DNA of 64,000 bases, taken from Desulfuromonadales bacterium (GTDB lineage: Bacteria > Desulfobacterota > Desulfuromonadia > Desulfuromonadales > BM103). This document shows, piece by piece, positions 16,412 through 24,221 of the stretch (position 1 is its first letter; each line of letters starts with the position of its first letter). A program made the translations under genes and the position numbers. The DNA lies in assembly GCA_030145195.1 (NCBI GenBank), contig JAQYVY010000016.1, positions 1 to 64,000 of the forward strand, read 5' to 3'. The notes under the pieces were generated by a model that saw only the letters and a list, made by a program, of their open reading frames with translations, did no database searches and was not told where the DNA came from.

Positions 16412-17641
16412 TCAAACGGCTTCCAATGCATGCTTCTTGCCTAATTCAAAAGTTTCCAATTCCCATTCGGCCAGGGCTTCTTTTCTAAATAACACCTCAT
16501 AAGTATCTCCGTCATGACTTTTCCCGGTGGCATAAAAACAATTGGCCAATGTGGCGTATACCCACCGGCGGTCGGTACGTTCATCAAAAGAGGGTTGAGC
16601 CAAATCATCTGTAAGTTCAGCGATAATTTCTTCGCGGACCTTACGTGCGCTCATCCGATCGTATAGAGCTTCATCATGGTCTGAATGAAGGCGAACTCTA
16701 AAATCATAGCATGTTGCGAGGTTCTCACCATTATAGTAATCACGCCGAAACTCGAAGCCTCGCCCATAATGGCGAATGGCAGCGTCTAACTGTGAGGGGT
16801 CTTGAGTTTCCAACCACAGTCGTTTGTATATAGCTCCCGTAATTCCACAAGTCTCTGGATCGTTCGATGTGTCAGGATGAAGGGCAGAGATGACCATCAG
16901 ACCATTCATGAGTGCGGCAATCTCTGAAGGTTGCTTGGACTTGTAAGTGGCAAGAGCGAGCTGCTGAAGAATGAAGGGCTCATTTGGCTTGAGCTGGTTG
17001 GCTGCATTATAAGCAGTGACAGCATCACTATGGCGACTTTCTTTGCATGCAGATTCACCTGCATGCATATAGCCTGATAGGCGCTCTTGCTCTGCTTCCT
17101 TCTCGTCCAGCAACTCAGCGAACTCATCATCGCTCATTCTGGGTTGCTGAAGTTTCGGCAGGAAAGTGTAGACGGGGCTATCTGGCCGCTGCGCAACAAG
17201 CACTTCTTCGATTAGTGCGTGCAAGTCACGCGACGCCCGTACTGCCTCACGAGCACCGATATCCTCACCCAAATGTTGGTATTCAAATGTACTGACATGG
17301 TCTAAATCAAAATAGAGGCGGCCTTTGTCCTCTTTCATGATTATGGTCGAGTTAGGCCGCAGTGCATGACGGACCCCAAGCTCGTAGACCGCATTGACGT
17401 TACCTGTAGAGATGTCAGCTATCACCAGTTCAGCACGCAGCAGCATTTCGTACATCTCAGTATCAATAACACCGGAATGCATAACCTCGTCCGCACGTAT
17501 GCACCGTAGTCCTGCATTTTCTGCTGCCGGGTGGATAATTGCCTCGTAGGTGGCGTTTAGATCAAGGGTCCGACCTGACTCAAAGTCAGTTTTCTTCCCG
17601 AATCCCATCACAACAAAACAAAGCTTACGGTTATCTGTCAT
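16412..17641 (-). CDS. Deoxyribosyltransferase-like (DRHyd) domain fused to a TPR scaffold
   Basis: 409 residues. The N-terminal 130 form a nucleoside 2-deoxyribosyltransferase-like Rossmann domain (CFVVMGFGKK, IRADEVMHSGVID, ELVIADISTGNVNAVYELGVRHALRP). The rest is helical repeats of the TPR type also found in the regulatory region of animal ASK/MAP3K5 kinases ('TRAFs-binding'). Such TPR scaffolds were proposed to sense NAD-derived nucleotides (Burroughs and Aravind, from memory). The likely role is an effector or sensor acting on nucleotides. The ATG at 17641 with GAGGG upstream is preferred; ATG 17734 would add 31 residues and has a weak site. It follows the hydrolase-TPR gene. Confidence 0.75.
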   Translation of the reverse strand: MTDNRKLCFVVMGFGKKTDFESGRTLDLNATYEAIIHPAAENAGLRCIRADEVMHSGVIDTEMYEMLLRAELVIADISTGNVNAVYELGVRHALRPNSTIIMKEDKGRLYFDLDHVSTFEYQHLGEDIGAREAVRASRDLHALIEEVLVAQRPDSPVYTFLPKLQQPRMSDDEFAELLDEKEAEQERLSGYMHAGESACKESRHSDAVTAYNAANQLKPNEPFILQQLALATYKSKQPSEIAALMNGLMVISALHPDTSNDPETCGITGAIYKRLWLETQDPSQLDAAIRHYGRGFEFRRDYYNGENLATCYDFRVRLHSDHDEALYDRMSARKVREEIIAELTDDLAQPSFDERTDRRWVYATLANCFYATGKSHDGDTYEVLFRKEALAEWELETFELGKKHALEAV

Positions 17642-17754
17642 TAGTCCCTCGCTAGTTTTACCAAACACATTTACGGCTGAAGCTATCTCACATGGCCGTA
17701 ATTTCTCAATATTGGCTTTTTCTGGGTCCACCATGCCTGGCTAGAATTTACGCC

Positions 17755-19173
17755 CTAAGACAGGCCAAACACCTCATCTATCTGTTTGGCACCATCTTCC
17801 CCAAACACACGCAATGCAACGGTCACAGCTTGCATGTGCATAGAATCACATTGGCGGAGATCTTTTGCTAACCCCCGAGCCCCTCGATAAGCGTCTACGG
17901 CAACTTCCAAATTGCCAAGCATCAGGTGGGCCTCACCTTTAGTTGCGCAAGTCCAGTGGTTTTCATGTGCCGCATCAACGTGGCCCAGAGCTCTCCTCGC
18001 CATTTCCTTGACTTCAGTGGTTGGGGGACCGTCCCCTGCTTCTGACAATAGTCGGAGGAAAGCCACGTTAATGGCATGGTAATAAGCTTGGCTATGGTCC
18101 TTACTGGCCTCAGCGCACTCAAGTCCTTCATTATAAAGCTCAAGAGCACGGTCAAAGTCTTGTTCTTGGCGAGATGTCATCCAGCGACGCTTCAACCGTC
18201 CCGCCAGTACTCCTATGGGATCAAGCGAACGACGCTCGTGAGCGTCGTTCCATTTCTCAATAACCTCAATCGCGTCTTCATTGCGGCCAACACTTTCGAG
18301 TGCCAGTGCCAGGGTAACAATTGCATCTGCATCGAGGCCGTCTGCACCAGGCAACAGTAACTCAATAGCATGATTGAATTCATTGTGCTCTACCGCTAGT
18401 CTTGCGCTCTCGACTGCACTGAAAGCCCCACGGGAGTCGGTCAGAGTTTTATAGAACAGCTCGTATGAATAGTGGTCAGTAGAGTCAGGTCTTACAATTC
18501 CCAAGTGATTGCCCGGTACCACAGCCTGCTGCGAATTTGGAAATGGATCAATTGACGATGATGCAGGAACGAAAGCGTCGGTTTCTCCAGCAATGGCGGT
18601 AAAAGAGAAAAGTGGCCGTTCTCCGATTGTATTCTGCCAATCCTCTCGAAGTTGTGTAATAAACGTGCTTCCAGCACACATGTCGCTTGCCTGTCGCTTA
18701 ATGCGTGCTACTAAGGAGGCCTTCAACACACCCGCGCTTGGAGTGCCGTAGAGCAGCACATGCCTTAGGCGATTCCTCAATTCCTCACTGTCAAGAATAG
18801 CCCGCTGAACTACGAGCCCCCCCATACTATGAGCAACCAGGACAATAGCTTGATAACTATCAAGCGGAGCGAGCCTTAGCTTTGTAGTCAGCCCAACAGC
18901 ACAAACACGAATGTCTGGATCCGAGGTCCAAATTGGCAGATCAATAGAAAGGTTGGTCGGATACCCTGCACTATAAACATCCCAATCGTTCAAACGGTGA
19001 TCATTTAAAAAGTTTGTCAAAAAAGAAGCCCATGTTGTGCCAACATCTCCACTGAAACCATGGACAAAAATGACTGCAGCACGACTCCCGGCGTTCCTAT
19101 TCTCTTCGAGGGCCAACGACAGATCTTTATTCCCGACACCAAATATTTTGCAAAAAATGTCTTTAATAATCAC
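17755..19173 (-). CDS. Alpha/beta hydrolase (lipase-like) fused to a TPR scaffold
   Basis: 472 residues. The N-terminal half is an alpha/beta hydrolase: VIFVHGF (oxyanion, 38-40), nucleophile elbow AHSMGG (Ser116), candidate acid Asp199 in GETDAFVP and His223 in GNHLGIV. It resembles lipase/esterase effectors that could attack membrane lipids. The C-terminal half (from about residue 240) is TPR-like (HNEFNHAIELL, NEDAIEVIEKW, FDRALELYNEG, LEVAVDAYRGA). The same layout, effector then TPR scaffold, appears in the next gene with a different effector domain. It starts with GTG overlapping the stop of the SLOG gene by four bases, so the two are translationally coupled. Probable membrane-damaging effector, inferred. 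Confidence 0.78.
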   Translation of the reverse strand: MIIKDIFCKIFGVGNKDLSLALEENRNAGSRAAVIFVHGFSGDVGTTWASFLTNFLNDHRLNDWDVYSAGYPTNLSIDLPIWTSDPDIRVCAVGLTTKLRLAPLDSYQAIVLVAHSMGGLVVQRAILDSEELRNRLRHVLLYGTPSAGVLKASLVARIKRQASDMCAGSTFITQLREDWQNTIGERPLFSFTAIAGETDAFVPASSSIDPFPNSQQAVVPGNHLGIVRPDSTDHYSYELFYKTLTDSRGAFSAVESARLAVEHNEFNHAIELLLPGADGLDADAIVTLALALESVGRNEDAIEVIEKWNDAHERRSLDPIGVLAGRLKRRWMTSRQEQDFDRALELYNEGLECAEASKDHSQAYYHAINVAFLRLLSEAGDGPPTTEVKEMARRALGHVDAAHENHWTCATKGEAHLMLGNLEVAVDAYRGARGLAKDLRQCDSMHMQAVTVALRVFGEDGAKQIDEVFGLS

Positions 19174-19739
19174 AGATTTCTCCGCTTTGTGAGCACTGAT
19201 TTTTTCTCAAACCCCTGAGAAAGCGCATTATTGAGAAAATCGGCAGTAGAATCATCTGCCCCACGAGATTTACCTTCCCAAACAACAAAAGCAAGCTTTC
19301 GCTGGAACCGCGACCTTAGAGCCGAATGTATTATTCGAGAGTTAGCCTCTGAGAAGGCATTTTCATCGTCGGTAGCGAGCCCAAGCTCGATAAGATCATC
19401 TCGGCTGTGAGCTTCCGTCACCAAAAGGTCATAACGCTCTCCCCAATTTCCTGGTCGATCGATAACTGAAATATTCCGGAAACGATCTGGATCAAAGGGC
19501 AGCACAATAGTGGCTGGGATAGCTAATTCTTTTGCAGCTTCAAGGGCGAGGATATCTGCTCCACAGGCCGCAGAGCAGACAAGACGTTCGACACGTTCCT
19601 GACGGAAGCGACGAATAATCTTGTGCAGCACGTATTCAGCTTCTATCAGGGGAAAGCGCGAGGCATCGGCGTCTTGTGCGTCGATCCGACGGCCAGCAAG
19701 AGCTGCGACAGCAGGGGTAAGGCAATCCTGATCTACCAT
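19170..19739 (-). CDS. SLOG/LOG-like nucleotide-binding protein
   Basis: 189 residues. VCSAACGADILALEAAKELA followed by IPATIVLPFDPDRFRNISV has the Rossmann layout of the SLOG superfamily (LOG/DprA-like), whose members bind or generate nucleotide signals. A DNENAFSEANSRIIHSAL-like helix near residues 115-140 could form part of the pocket. The ATG at 19739 has GGAGGGAGGG ten bases upstream; an upstream GTG at 19772 is rejected. Its TGA overlaps the GTG of the hydrolase-TPR gene. I infer a nucleotide sensor or messenger enzyme paired with the TPR effectors. Ligand unknown. Confidence 0.7.
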   Translation of the reverse strand: MVDQDCLTPAVAALAGRRIDAQDADASRFPLIEAEYVLHKIIRRFRQERVERLVCSAACGADILALEAAKELAIPATIVLPFDPDRFRNISVIDRPGNWGERYDLLVTEAHSRDDLIELGLATDDENAFSEANSRIIHSALRSRFQRKLAFVVWEGKSRGADDSTADFLNNALSQGFEKKSVLTKRRNL

Positions 19740-19822
19740 TGGTAGTTTTCCCTCCCTCCCATGAGTGCCCACATGACTAATGGTGACGTGAATATAAAAG
19801 TCGGGCGCCGAAAAGTCTTTTA

Positions 19823-20305
19823 TTACAATTCATCCGAAAGTTTCGACCAGGGTACCACTTTGATATCCTTGGGGAGCCAAGCGGGCTTTCCCCCTTGTAG
19901 ATTGGCACCCGAATGTACCGCGATTACCCTCTTGCCCAGCTCACGGCTCTTGTCGACCTCCCACTTAACCCATTGGCTTTGTGCTGTATTCGCGGAAAGA
20001 TAAACAACAGTAGTTGAAGTCCTTTGGATACGTTCTGCAATTTTGCGCTTAATGTATTCCGCCCTCTCACTATTGTACGGTTCACGTACCGAGTGGTCAT
20101 TAAACTCGATGTCACTTTTATCGTTTTTGGCTTGCCCGCGGAGTAAATTAACCTCATTCATGTCCTCAGTTGCAAAACTGATGAAGACATTTCGATTTCC
20201 ATCCTGAGGCGCTTCCTTTGCCTTTTGAAGCGCTTCTTTTGCCTTTTGTTCGAGCGCTCGAATATCCCCGAGAGTGCTCCACCCACCACCACCGTCACCA
20301 CCCAT
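19823..20305 (-). CDS. TIR-like (DUF1863, ThsB-like) protein A with Met-Gly-Gly N-terminus
   Basis: 160 residues: a glycine-rich tip MGGDGGGGW, an amphipathic helix (about 12-34), then a TIR-like DUF1863 domain from residue 39 (NVFISFATEDMNEVNLLRGQ, NSERAEYIKRKIAERIQRTS, VVYLSANTAQSQWVKWEVD, ELGKRVIAVH). GAGGAGG six bases upstream fixes the ATG at 20305, so the glycines are truly N-terminal after Met removal; the longer frame from 20350 is rejected. It starts one base after the stop of the QueC-like gene. Recent work, as I recall it, reports that QueC-like enzymes of type IV CBASS and Qat attach a deazaguanine to an N-terminal glycine of a partner protein; this protein is the obvious candidate here. 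Confidence 0.8.
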   Translation of the reverse strand: MGGDGGGGWSTLGDIRALEQKAKEALQKAKEAPQDGNRNVFISFATEDMNEVNLLRGQAKNDKSDIEFNDHSVREPYNSERAEYIKRKIAERIQRTSTTVVYLSANTAQSQWVKWEVDKSRELGKRVIAVHSGANLQGGKPAWLPKDIKVVPWSKLSDEL

Positions 20306-20306
20306 A

Positions 20307-20897
20307 TTAGGCCTCCTCGAACTTGTATTCATTGCACGCAATACATTCACCGCAGGCTTTTTCTCCGCCTATATGGCAGGAGTATGTATTTTCAATTCCT
20401 TTGTGCCTAGCGAGCGCGACAACATCAGCTTTATGAAAATCAGCAAGAGGGGCGAGAACTCTGATGCTCTTTCCCATGCAACTGCTAATCAGGCCTTCGG
20501 CATCATGAAGAAATGCTGAAGTTTGATCTGGGAAAAGATGAGTACTTTCGTGAAGCAGCCCTATCGAGACAGTATCGGCACCAACTTGATATGCATAGGC
20601 TGCAGCTGTTAATAAAAACAACATATTCCGCCCAGGTGTGAATGCGTCATCGACTATATGAAGATTGGGGTCGGTAAGTCCCGATCGAATGAGTGCACCG
20701 AAACCGGAGAGGTCTGCCAACTTCGGCTCGGGTAGATTGAGGTCGATCATCGCTCGCCGGCAAGCCGCCAACTCCCGATCGCGTGAGCGCTGGCCATAAT
20801 CGACAAATAACGGATATTGCTGTAGGCCTTCTTCCTGTGCAAGTTTTGCGACAAGGACCGAATCGAGACCACCCGACACAAGCGTGACAATACTCAT
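20307..20897 (-). CDS. QueC-like 7-cyano-7-deazaguanine synthase family protein (Cap9/QatC-like)
   Basis: 196 residues. It has the ATP pyrophosphatase loop SGGLDS (8-13) and a C-terminal zinc site with C174, C182, C185 and C188, as in QueC, which builds preQ0 from carboxy-deazaguanine. No queD, queE or folE lies nearby, so housekeeping queuosine synthesis is unlikely. Neighbours are a DNA glycosylase, a TGT-like protein and TIR proteins, which matches the accessory set of type IV CBASS (QueC = Cap9, TGT = Cap10, OGG = Cap11). The ATG at 20897 overlaps the glycosylase stop (ATGA). A role in protein or nucleobase modification for defence is inferred. Confidence 0.88.
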   Translation of the reverse strand: MSIVTLVSGGLDSVLVAKLAQEEGLQQYPLFVDYGQRSRDRELAACRRAMIDLNLPEPKLADLSGFGALIRSGLTDPNLHIVDDAFTPGRNMLFLLTAAAYAYQVGADTVSIGLLHESTHLFPDQTSAFLHDAEGLISSCMGKSIRVLAPLADFHKADVVALARHKGIENTYSCHIGGEKACGECIACNEYKFEEA

Positions 20898-21601
20898 ACT
20901 GCTACAGTCTCCATATTCCGATTCGCCACACGCATAACAATCCATATTGCCCAATCAAGAAGCCCAACCGGGCAATCTAACTCTTGAGCATGTTCGCAAA
21001 GGGCATCCTCATGTAGCTGATATTGTTTCAGGCCAGAGATAAAATGCTTAGTTCCCGAATAGATACCTAACCTTGACATGTAATTCAGAACGTGGCGGTC
21101 GAGGATTGCAAGATCATAACTTACACCAGCATTACGCAAAAACATGCTGGCCTGTTTGGGCCCTATGCCAGGAACATGCTCGACAAACCAAGTGCGAGCC
21201 TCCGTAGCACAATTGAAGTTATTGACGAGTTCGCGCAGTGAACCCGTTTCCGACGTGATGGTCGCACGTGTTGCTGTAAGGTGCTGAGCACGAGCCACAG
21301 GGAAACGATACTTGCGAGACCGCCCTTCGACGATTAGTGGTGTGCTCAATAGTTCAACTAATTGCGGCATCAAATTCTCTATGTCGCTTTGAGCGTTCAG
21401 TAGAAGCTTTTTTTCATCAATAGCATTAGCTGCGGCGACAGCAAGTGGGTAAGGAACCTGACTACTTAAAATACAGGATGATAGCTCCCACCACAGGCGC
21501 CGTTCGCTGCGAGGGTTGGTGTCGCTTCTCACTCGATCCAAGATATCAGGACAAATAGCGGCGACAGCATTTGAGAGATTTTCAATTTTGTATTGATTCA
21601 T
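20894..21601 (-). CDS. OGG-like HhH-GPD DNA glycosylase/lyase (Cap11-like)
   Basis: 235 residues of the endonuclease III/OGG superfamily. The helix-hairpin-helix reads HVPGIGPKQASMFLRNAG, with the candidate Schiff-base lysine K149, followed by LAILDRHVLNYM with the catalytic aspartate D168. The N-terminal WELSSCILSSQVPYPLAVAAA is the usual helical-domain opening. No iron-sulfur cysteine set is seen at the C-terminus, which favours the archaeal-type Ogg/Cap11 group over Nth. The start at 21601 gives an ATGA overlap with the TIR-TGT gene; an in-frame ATG at 21607 is possible. It probably excises or recognises a modified base made by the neighbouring enzymes; this is inference. Confidence 0.82.
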   Translation of the reverse strand: MNQYKIENLSNAVAAICPDILDRVRSDTNPRSERRLWWELSSCILSSQVPYPLAVAAANAIDEKKLLLNAQSDIENLMPQLVELLSTPLIVEGRSRKYRFPVARAQHLTATRATITSETGSLRELVNNFNCATEARTWFVEHVPGIGPKQASMFLRNAGVSYDLAILDRHVLNYMSRLGIYSGTKHFISGLKQYQLHEDALCEHAQELDCPVGLLDWAIWIVMRVANRNMETVAV

Positions 21602-23022
21602 TCGCATAATCCAGGCACTTTTTGCATAAATTGTCTCGCAGTTTGACCCATTTTATACACCAAAAAAGCTTCAATATTATCTTCGTTAAAGTACTTTCGC
21701 ATCTCACGGATAAAGCTATCATAGTAATCAAGGTTATGAAACACAGCTTTCGTGCTAAAAGTTATCCCTTCATTTTCTAAATAAACTCTGGCAACTGGTG
21801 ATTCAACCATGCCTATCTGGTTTATAAAAAGGTCGAAATGCTGAAAATGATGAAGTCGGTCCGATGCCCTATCGACAACCATTCTGCACCATTCCAATCC
21901 ATCAAAGGTGTCCGCACCCGCTGCAGCGAGAACTGGGATAGTCCAAGGATTTCCGGTGCCTAAAATGTGAATCGGTTGATAAAAAGGTAACTGACTTAGT
22001 TCCTGTCTAATCGCCAGTACAGTTTTAGCCCGCTCGATAAGTCCGAATCCGAGGTCACGCTCTGGAATGCCAATCAGTGGAGGGTTAAGTTTTACCGCAA
22101 CTTCACGGACAATCCGTTGAATACTATATAGCTCGCGTTCACCCTGCTCTAGTTTTAACGCATGCACAATTGGAATTACCGGAGCAGAAGTGAACAAGCT
22201 ATCTCGCTCTACCGCATTTATTATCTGTTCAACAGCAAGGGCTGGATCTGGTCTTGAGCCTGTTTCATCAACACCATCAAAGCAGAACGCCCAATCATGT
22301 GGTGCGTGAGAAAGTACCTCCTTTAAACTGTCAGCATTCCATGACTTATCTTTTAAACGGAAAGCTTCATAGTAACCAGAATCGATCAGGACAAACCCGC
22401 CACTATCTCTGTATTCGGTTAACTCTTTGAGCATTTCCTCAGGAGCACGACTTTTGTCCAAATCATATGCTGAAACAAGTATGTTTGGTGCTTCAAATAT
22501 ACGAAGTGCGGCCACTGCATCTGACGGAATAAGTTGTGTCTCATGCGACGACACTGATGGGAAAAATGTTGGTAGTGGGATGCGATCATTAGCAATTGCG
22601 GATAGTCGTCTCGGCTTTTTATTCGGTGCGACTTTTGTAGATATTTTTATTTTTAACAGCAAAACCTCTGGATGGTCTGCCTCCCCCTTCCAGTCTTGCA
22701 AATCTATTTTACTGTTTATGTTATAGGGATAAGTCGGTTCACTTTTGCCAAGCTGAATAGGTATTATCGGCTTTTTATATCTGCGTGCTAACTCTAATTC
22801 AGCAAGAACTGTATCCTTATCTCTAGAAATTTCAGTAAACAACGCAACCACACAACTTGTTTTTTGAATCTCTTCTTCGATTGTCGGGTTATAAGGTCCA
22901 ACAATGTAATCGTCCCACCATGTGTCCCACGGCTCAGATAGGAGCCCATAAATTTCTTTAGCAATCAGACGGTCTTCTCTCGCATATATAATATAAATGT
23001 CGGACATATATCGCTTATCCAT
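21598..23022 (-). CDS. TIR domain fused to a TGT-like (tRNA-guanine transglycosylase) barrel
   Basis: 474 residues. Residues 7-100 are a canonical TIR domain (DIYIIYAREDRLIAKEIY, WWDDYIVGP, SCVVALFTEIS, LAELELARRYKKPIIPI), with Glu75 at the usual NAD-hydrolase position. Residues of about 150-474 resemble the TGT/DpdA TIM barrel: FVLIDSGYYEA near 212 (compare DSGGFQ), IPIVHAL, then HILGTGNPW and GADTFDGLEW near 371. The CxCxxC zinc site of tRNA TGTs is not present. This joins an NAD-cleaving or signalling domain to a base-exchange enzyme. ATG at 23007 is an alternative start. It overlaps the OGG gene and is preceded by the PfkB fusion gene. I do not know a described system with this fusion. 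Confidence 0.82.
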   Translation of the reverse strand: MDKRYMSDIYIIYAREDRLIAKEIYGLLSEPWDTWWDDYIVGPYNPTIEEEIQKTSCVVALFTEISRDKDTVLAELELARRYKKPIIPIQLGKSEPTYPYNINSKIDLQDWKGEADHPEVLLLKIKISTKVAPNKKPRRLSAIANDRIPLPTFFPSVSSHETQLIPSDAVAALRIFEAPNILVSAYDLDKSRAPEEMLKELTEYRDSGGFVLIDSGYYEAFRLKDKSWNADSLKEVLSHAPHDWAFCFDGVDETGSRPDPALAVEQIINAVERDSLFTSAPVIPIVHALKLEQGERELYSIQRIVREVAVKLNPPLIGIPERDLGFGLIERAKTVLAIRQELSQLPFYQPIHILGTGNPWTIPVLAAAGADTFDGLEWCRMVVDRASDRLHHFQHFDLFINQIGMVESPVARVYLENEGITFSTKAVFHNLDYYDSFIREMRKYFNEDNIEAFLVYKMGQTARQFMQKVPGLCE

Positions 23023-23069
23023 TTATCCTTAGTTGGCATTCCACTGATAACAACATCTGGACCTGCTCA

Positions 23070-24221
23070 CTACTTGACATGCTCCGCTGCAGCCCAAGCT
23101 GCGAAATAAAGTGCTGAGGCAAAATCATCTATGACGGTAACATCGGGTCCGTCGGCTAACGCCCCCGCCGTTTTCACTCCACTTTCTCGTAAAATAACAA
23201 TGGGTATTCCGCCAGCTTTGGTTCTTATTTGTTGAATCGCTTCGTCATCAAGCCCCTCAGTGAGGGCAAGGACTGCTTTTGCTGTCGAATTTATGGAGCT
23301 GTCCAATGCTGGACAAAACACCTCAACTCCAAGTTCGCGCAATACGAATCGTGCCTCTTCAATCGTATAACGTTGTCCAAGAGTATCGGCCACACCCTCA
23401 AGCAAAACGGAACCTGGAGCTGTGAACTGAATCGGTATCAGACCACTAATTTCTTCATCATTAAGTGGTAAACACCCGGCACTGCAATATGCAGCGACCC
23501 AACGTGAGGAAAGGTCTGCAGCATTAACTGCGGGCAAACCCTTCTCAGCCCAGAAATGAGTAAAAATTGCACTGAATACATCTCCGGTGCCGATTTTGAA
23601 CACACGCGACGAGCGGTATGCAGGGACAGAAGTGATTCTTCCACCACGTTCAAAGACCGTAGCTCCTCGTATTCCCCTTTTAGCGACAACAACCTCTGCC
23701 CCTTGATGCTCCATAACACTTAAAGCTGCCGCCTTAAGATCGTCGAGACCAGCAGCGGATTGGAGCTCAAGTTCGTTAAGCACAATTGCAAGTTCTTTCG
23801 CAACTGATCCATTTGCGCCAAACAGAGCCGGGTTTCGCCAGGTCTGTGGGTCATAAACAGCACGGCGAGCATTTACGATGGCATCTCCTTCCAGGAATCC
23901 AAAACGAAGTACGGCATCACCACTGACTTGAATTTTAGACTGACACTCAATCTCAGCGGTTGGGGGTTGAATAAGTGGTCTCGACAGTGGGTGAAAGTAT
24001 GTAAAAACAATAGCAGTTGGGCGCAGGCTTAAACGCATCTCGATGCCCAGTTTCTTTAGAGAAGCAACACTTTCGCTGTCGAAATCTTCAGAATAGGTAT
24101 GGAGGGTACTTCCGGGCGAGAGTGTAGAGACGGCCACTGCGGCTCGGCCACCAGAACCAAATATGGCGTCCCACGCAGGTATACAACATTGTTCTCGATA
24201 AAGCCCACCGACTATATGCAT
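23070..24221 (-). CDS. PfkB-family kinase fused to a nucleoside deoxyribosyltransferase-like domain
   Basis: 383 residues. The N-terminal part (about 1-265) is a ribokinase/PfkB fold: ALFGANGSVAKELAIVLNE, VVVAKRGIRGATVFERGG, then the anion-hole motif KIGTGDVFSA near 210 with the catalytic Asp. The C-terminal part (about 275-383: TLGQRYTIEEARFVLRELG, VEVFCPALD, GIPIVIL, VTVIDDFASALYFAAWA) resembles nucleoside 2-deoxyribosyltransferases. Together it could phosphorylate nucleosides and exchange their bases. It is the first gene of the module by position and direction, 47 bp before the TIR-TGT gene. Substrate and role in defence are inferred. Confidence 0.75.
   Translation of the reverse strand: MHIVGGLYREQCCIPAWDAIFGSGGRAAVAVSTLSPGSTLHTYSEDFDSESVASLKKLGIEMRLSLRPTAIVFTYFHPLSRPLIQPPTAEIECQSKIQVSGDAVLRFGFLEGDAIVNARRAVYDPQTWRNPALFGANGSVAKELAIVLNELELQSAAGLDDLKAAALSVMEHQGAEVVVAKRGIRGATVFERGGRITSVPAYRSSRVFKIGTGDVFSAIFTHFWAEKGLPAVNAADLSSRWVAAYCSAGCLPLNDEEISGLIPIQFTAPGSVLLEGVADTLGQRYTIEEARFVLRELGVEVFCPALDSSINSTAKAVLALTEGLDDEAIQQIRTKAGGIPIVILRESGVKTAGALADGPDVTVIDDFASALYFAAWAAAEHVK

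Noticed and set aside
15812-20305. Standard Thoeris system
   Set aside because: ThsB-like proteins are present, but no ThsA (SIR2/Macro or TM effector) is encoded nearby.
20307-20897. QatABCD system
   Set aside because: A QueC-like gene is present, but no QatA-type ATPase and no TatD-type nuclease are adjacent; the neighbours fit type IV CBASS accessory genes better.
20307-24221. Complete type IV CBASS
   Set aside because: QueC, TGT-like and OGG genes are present, but no nucleotidyltransferase (CD-NTase) motif was found in any neighbour.
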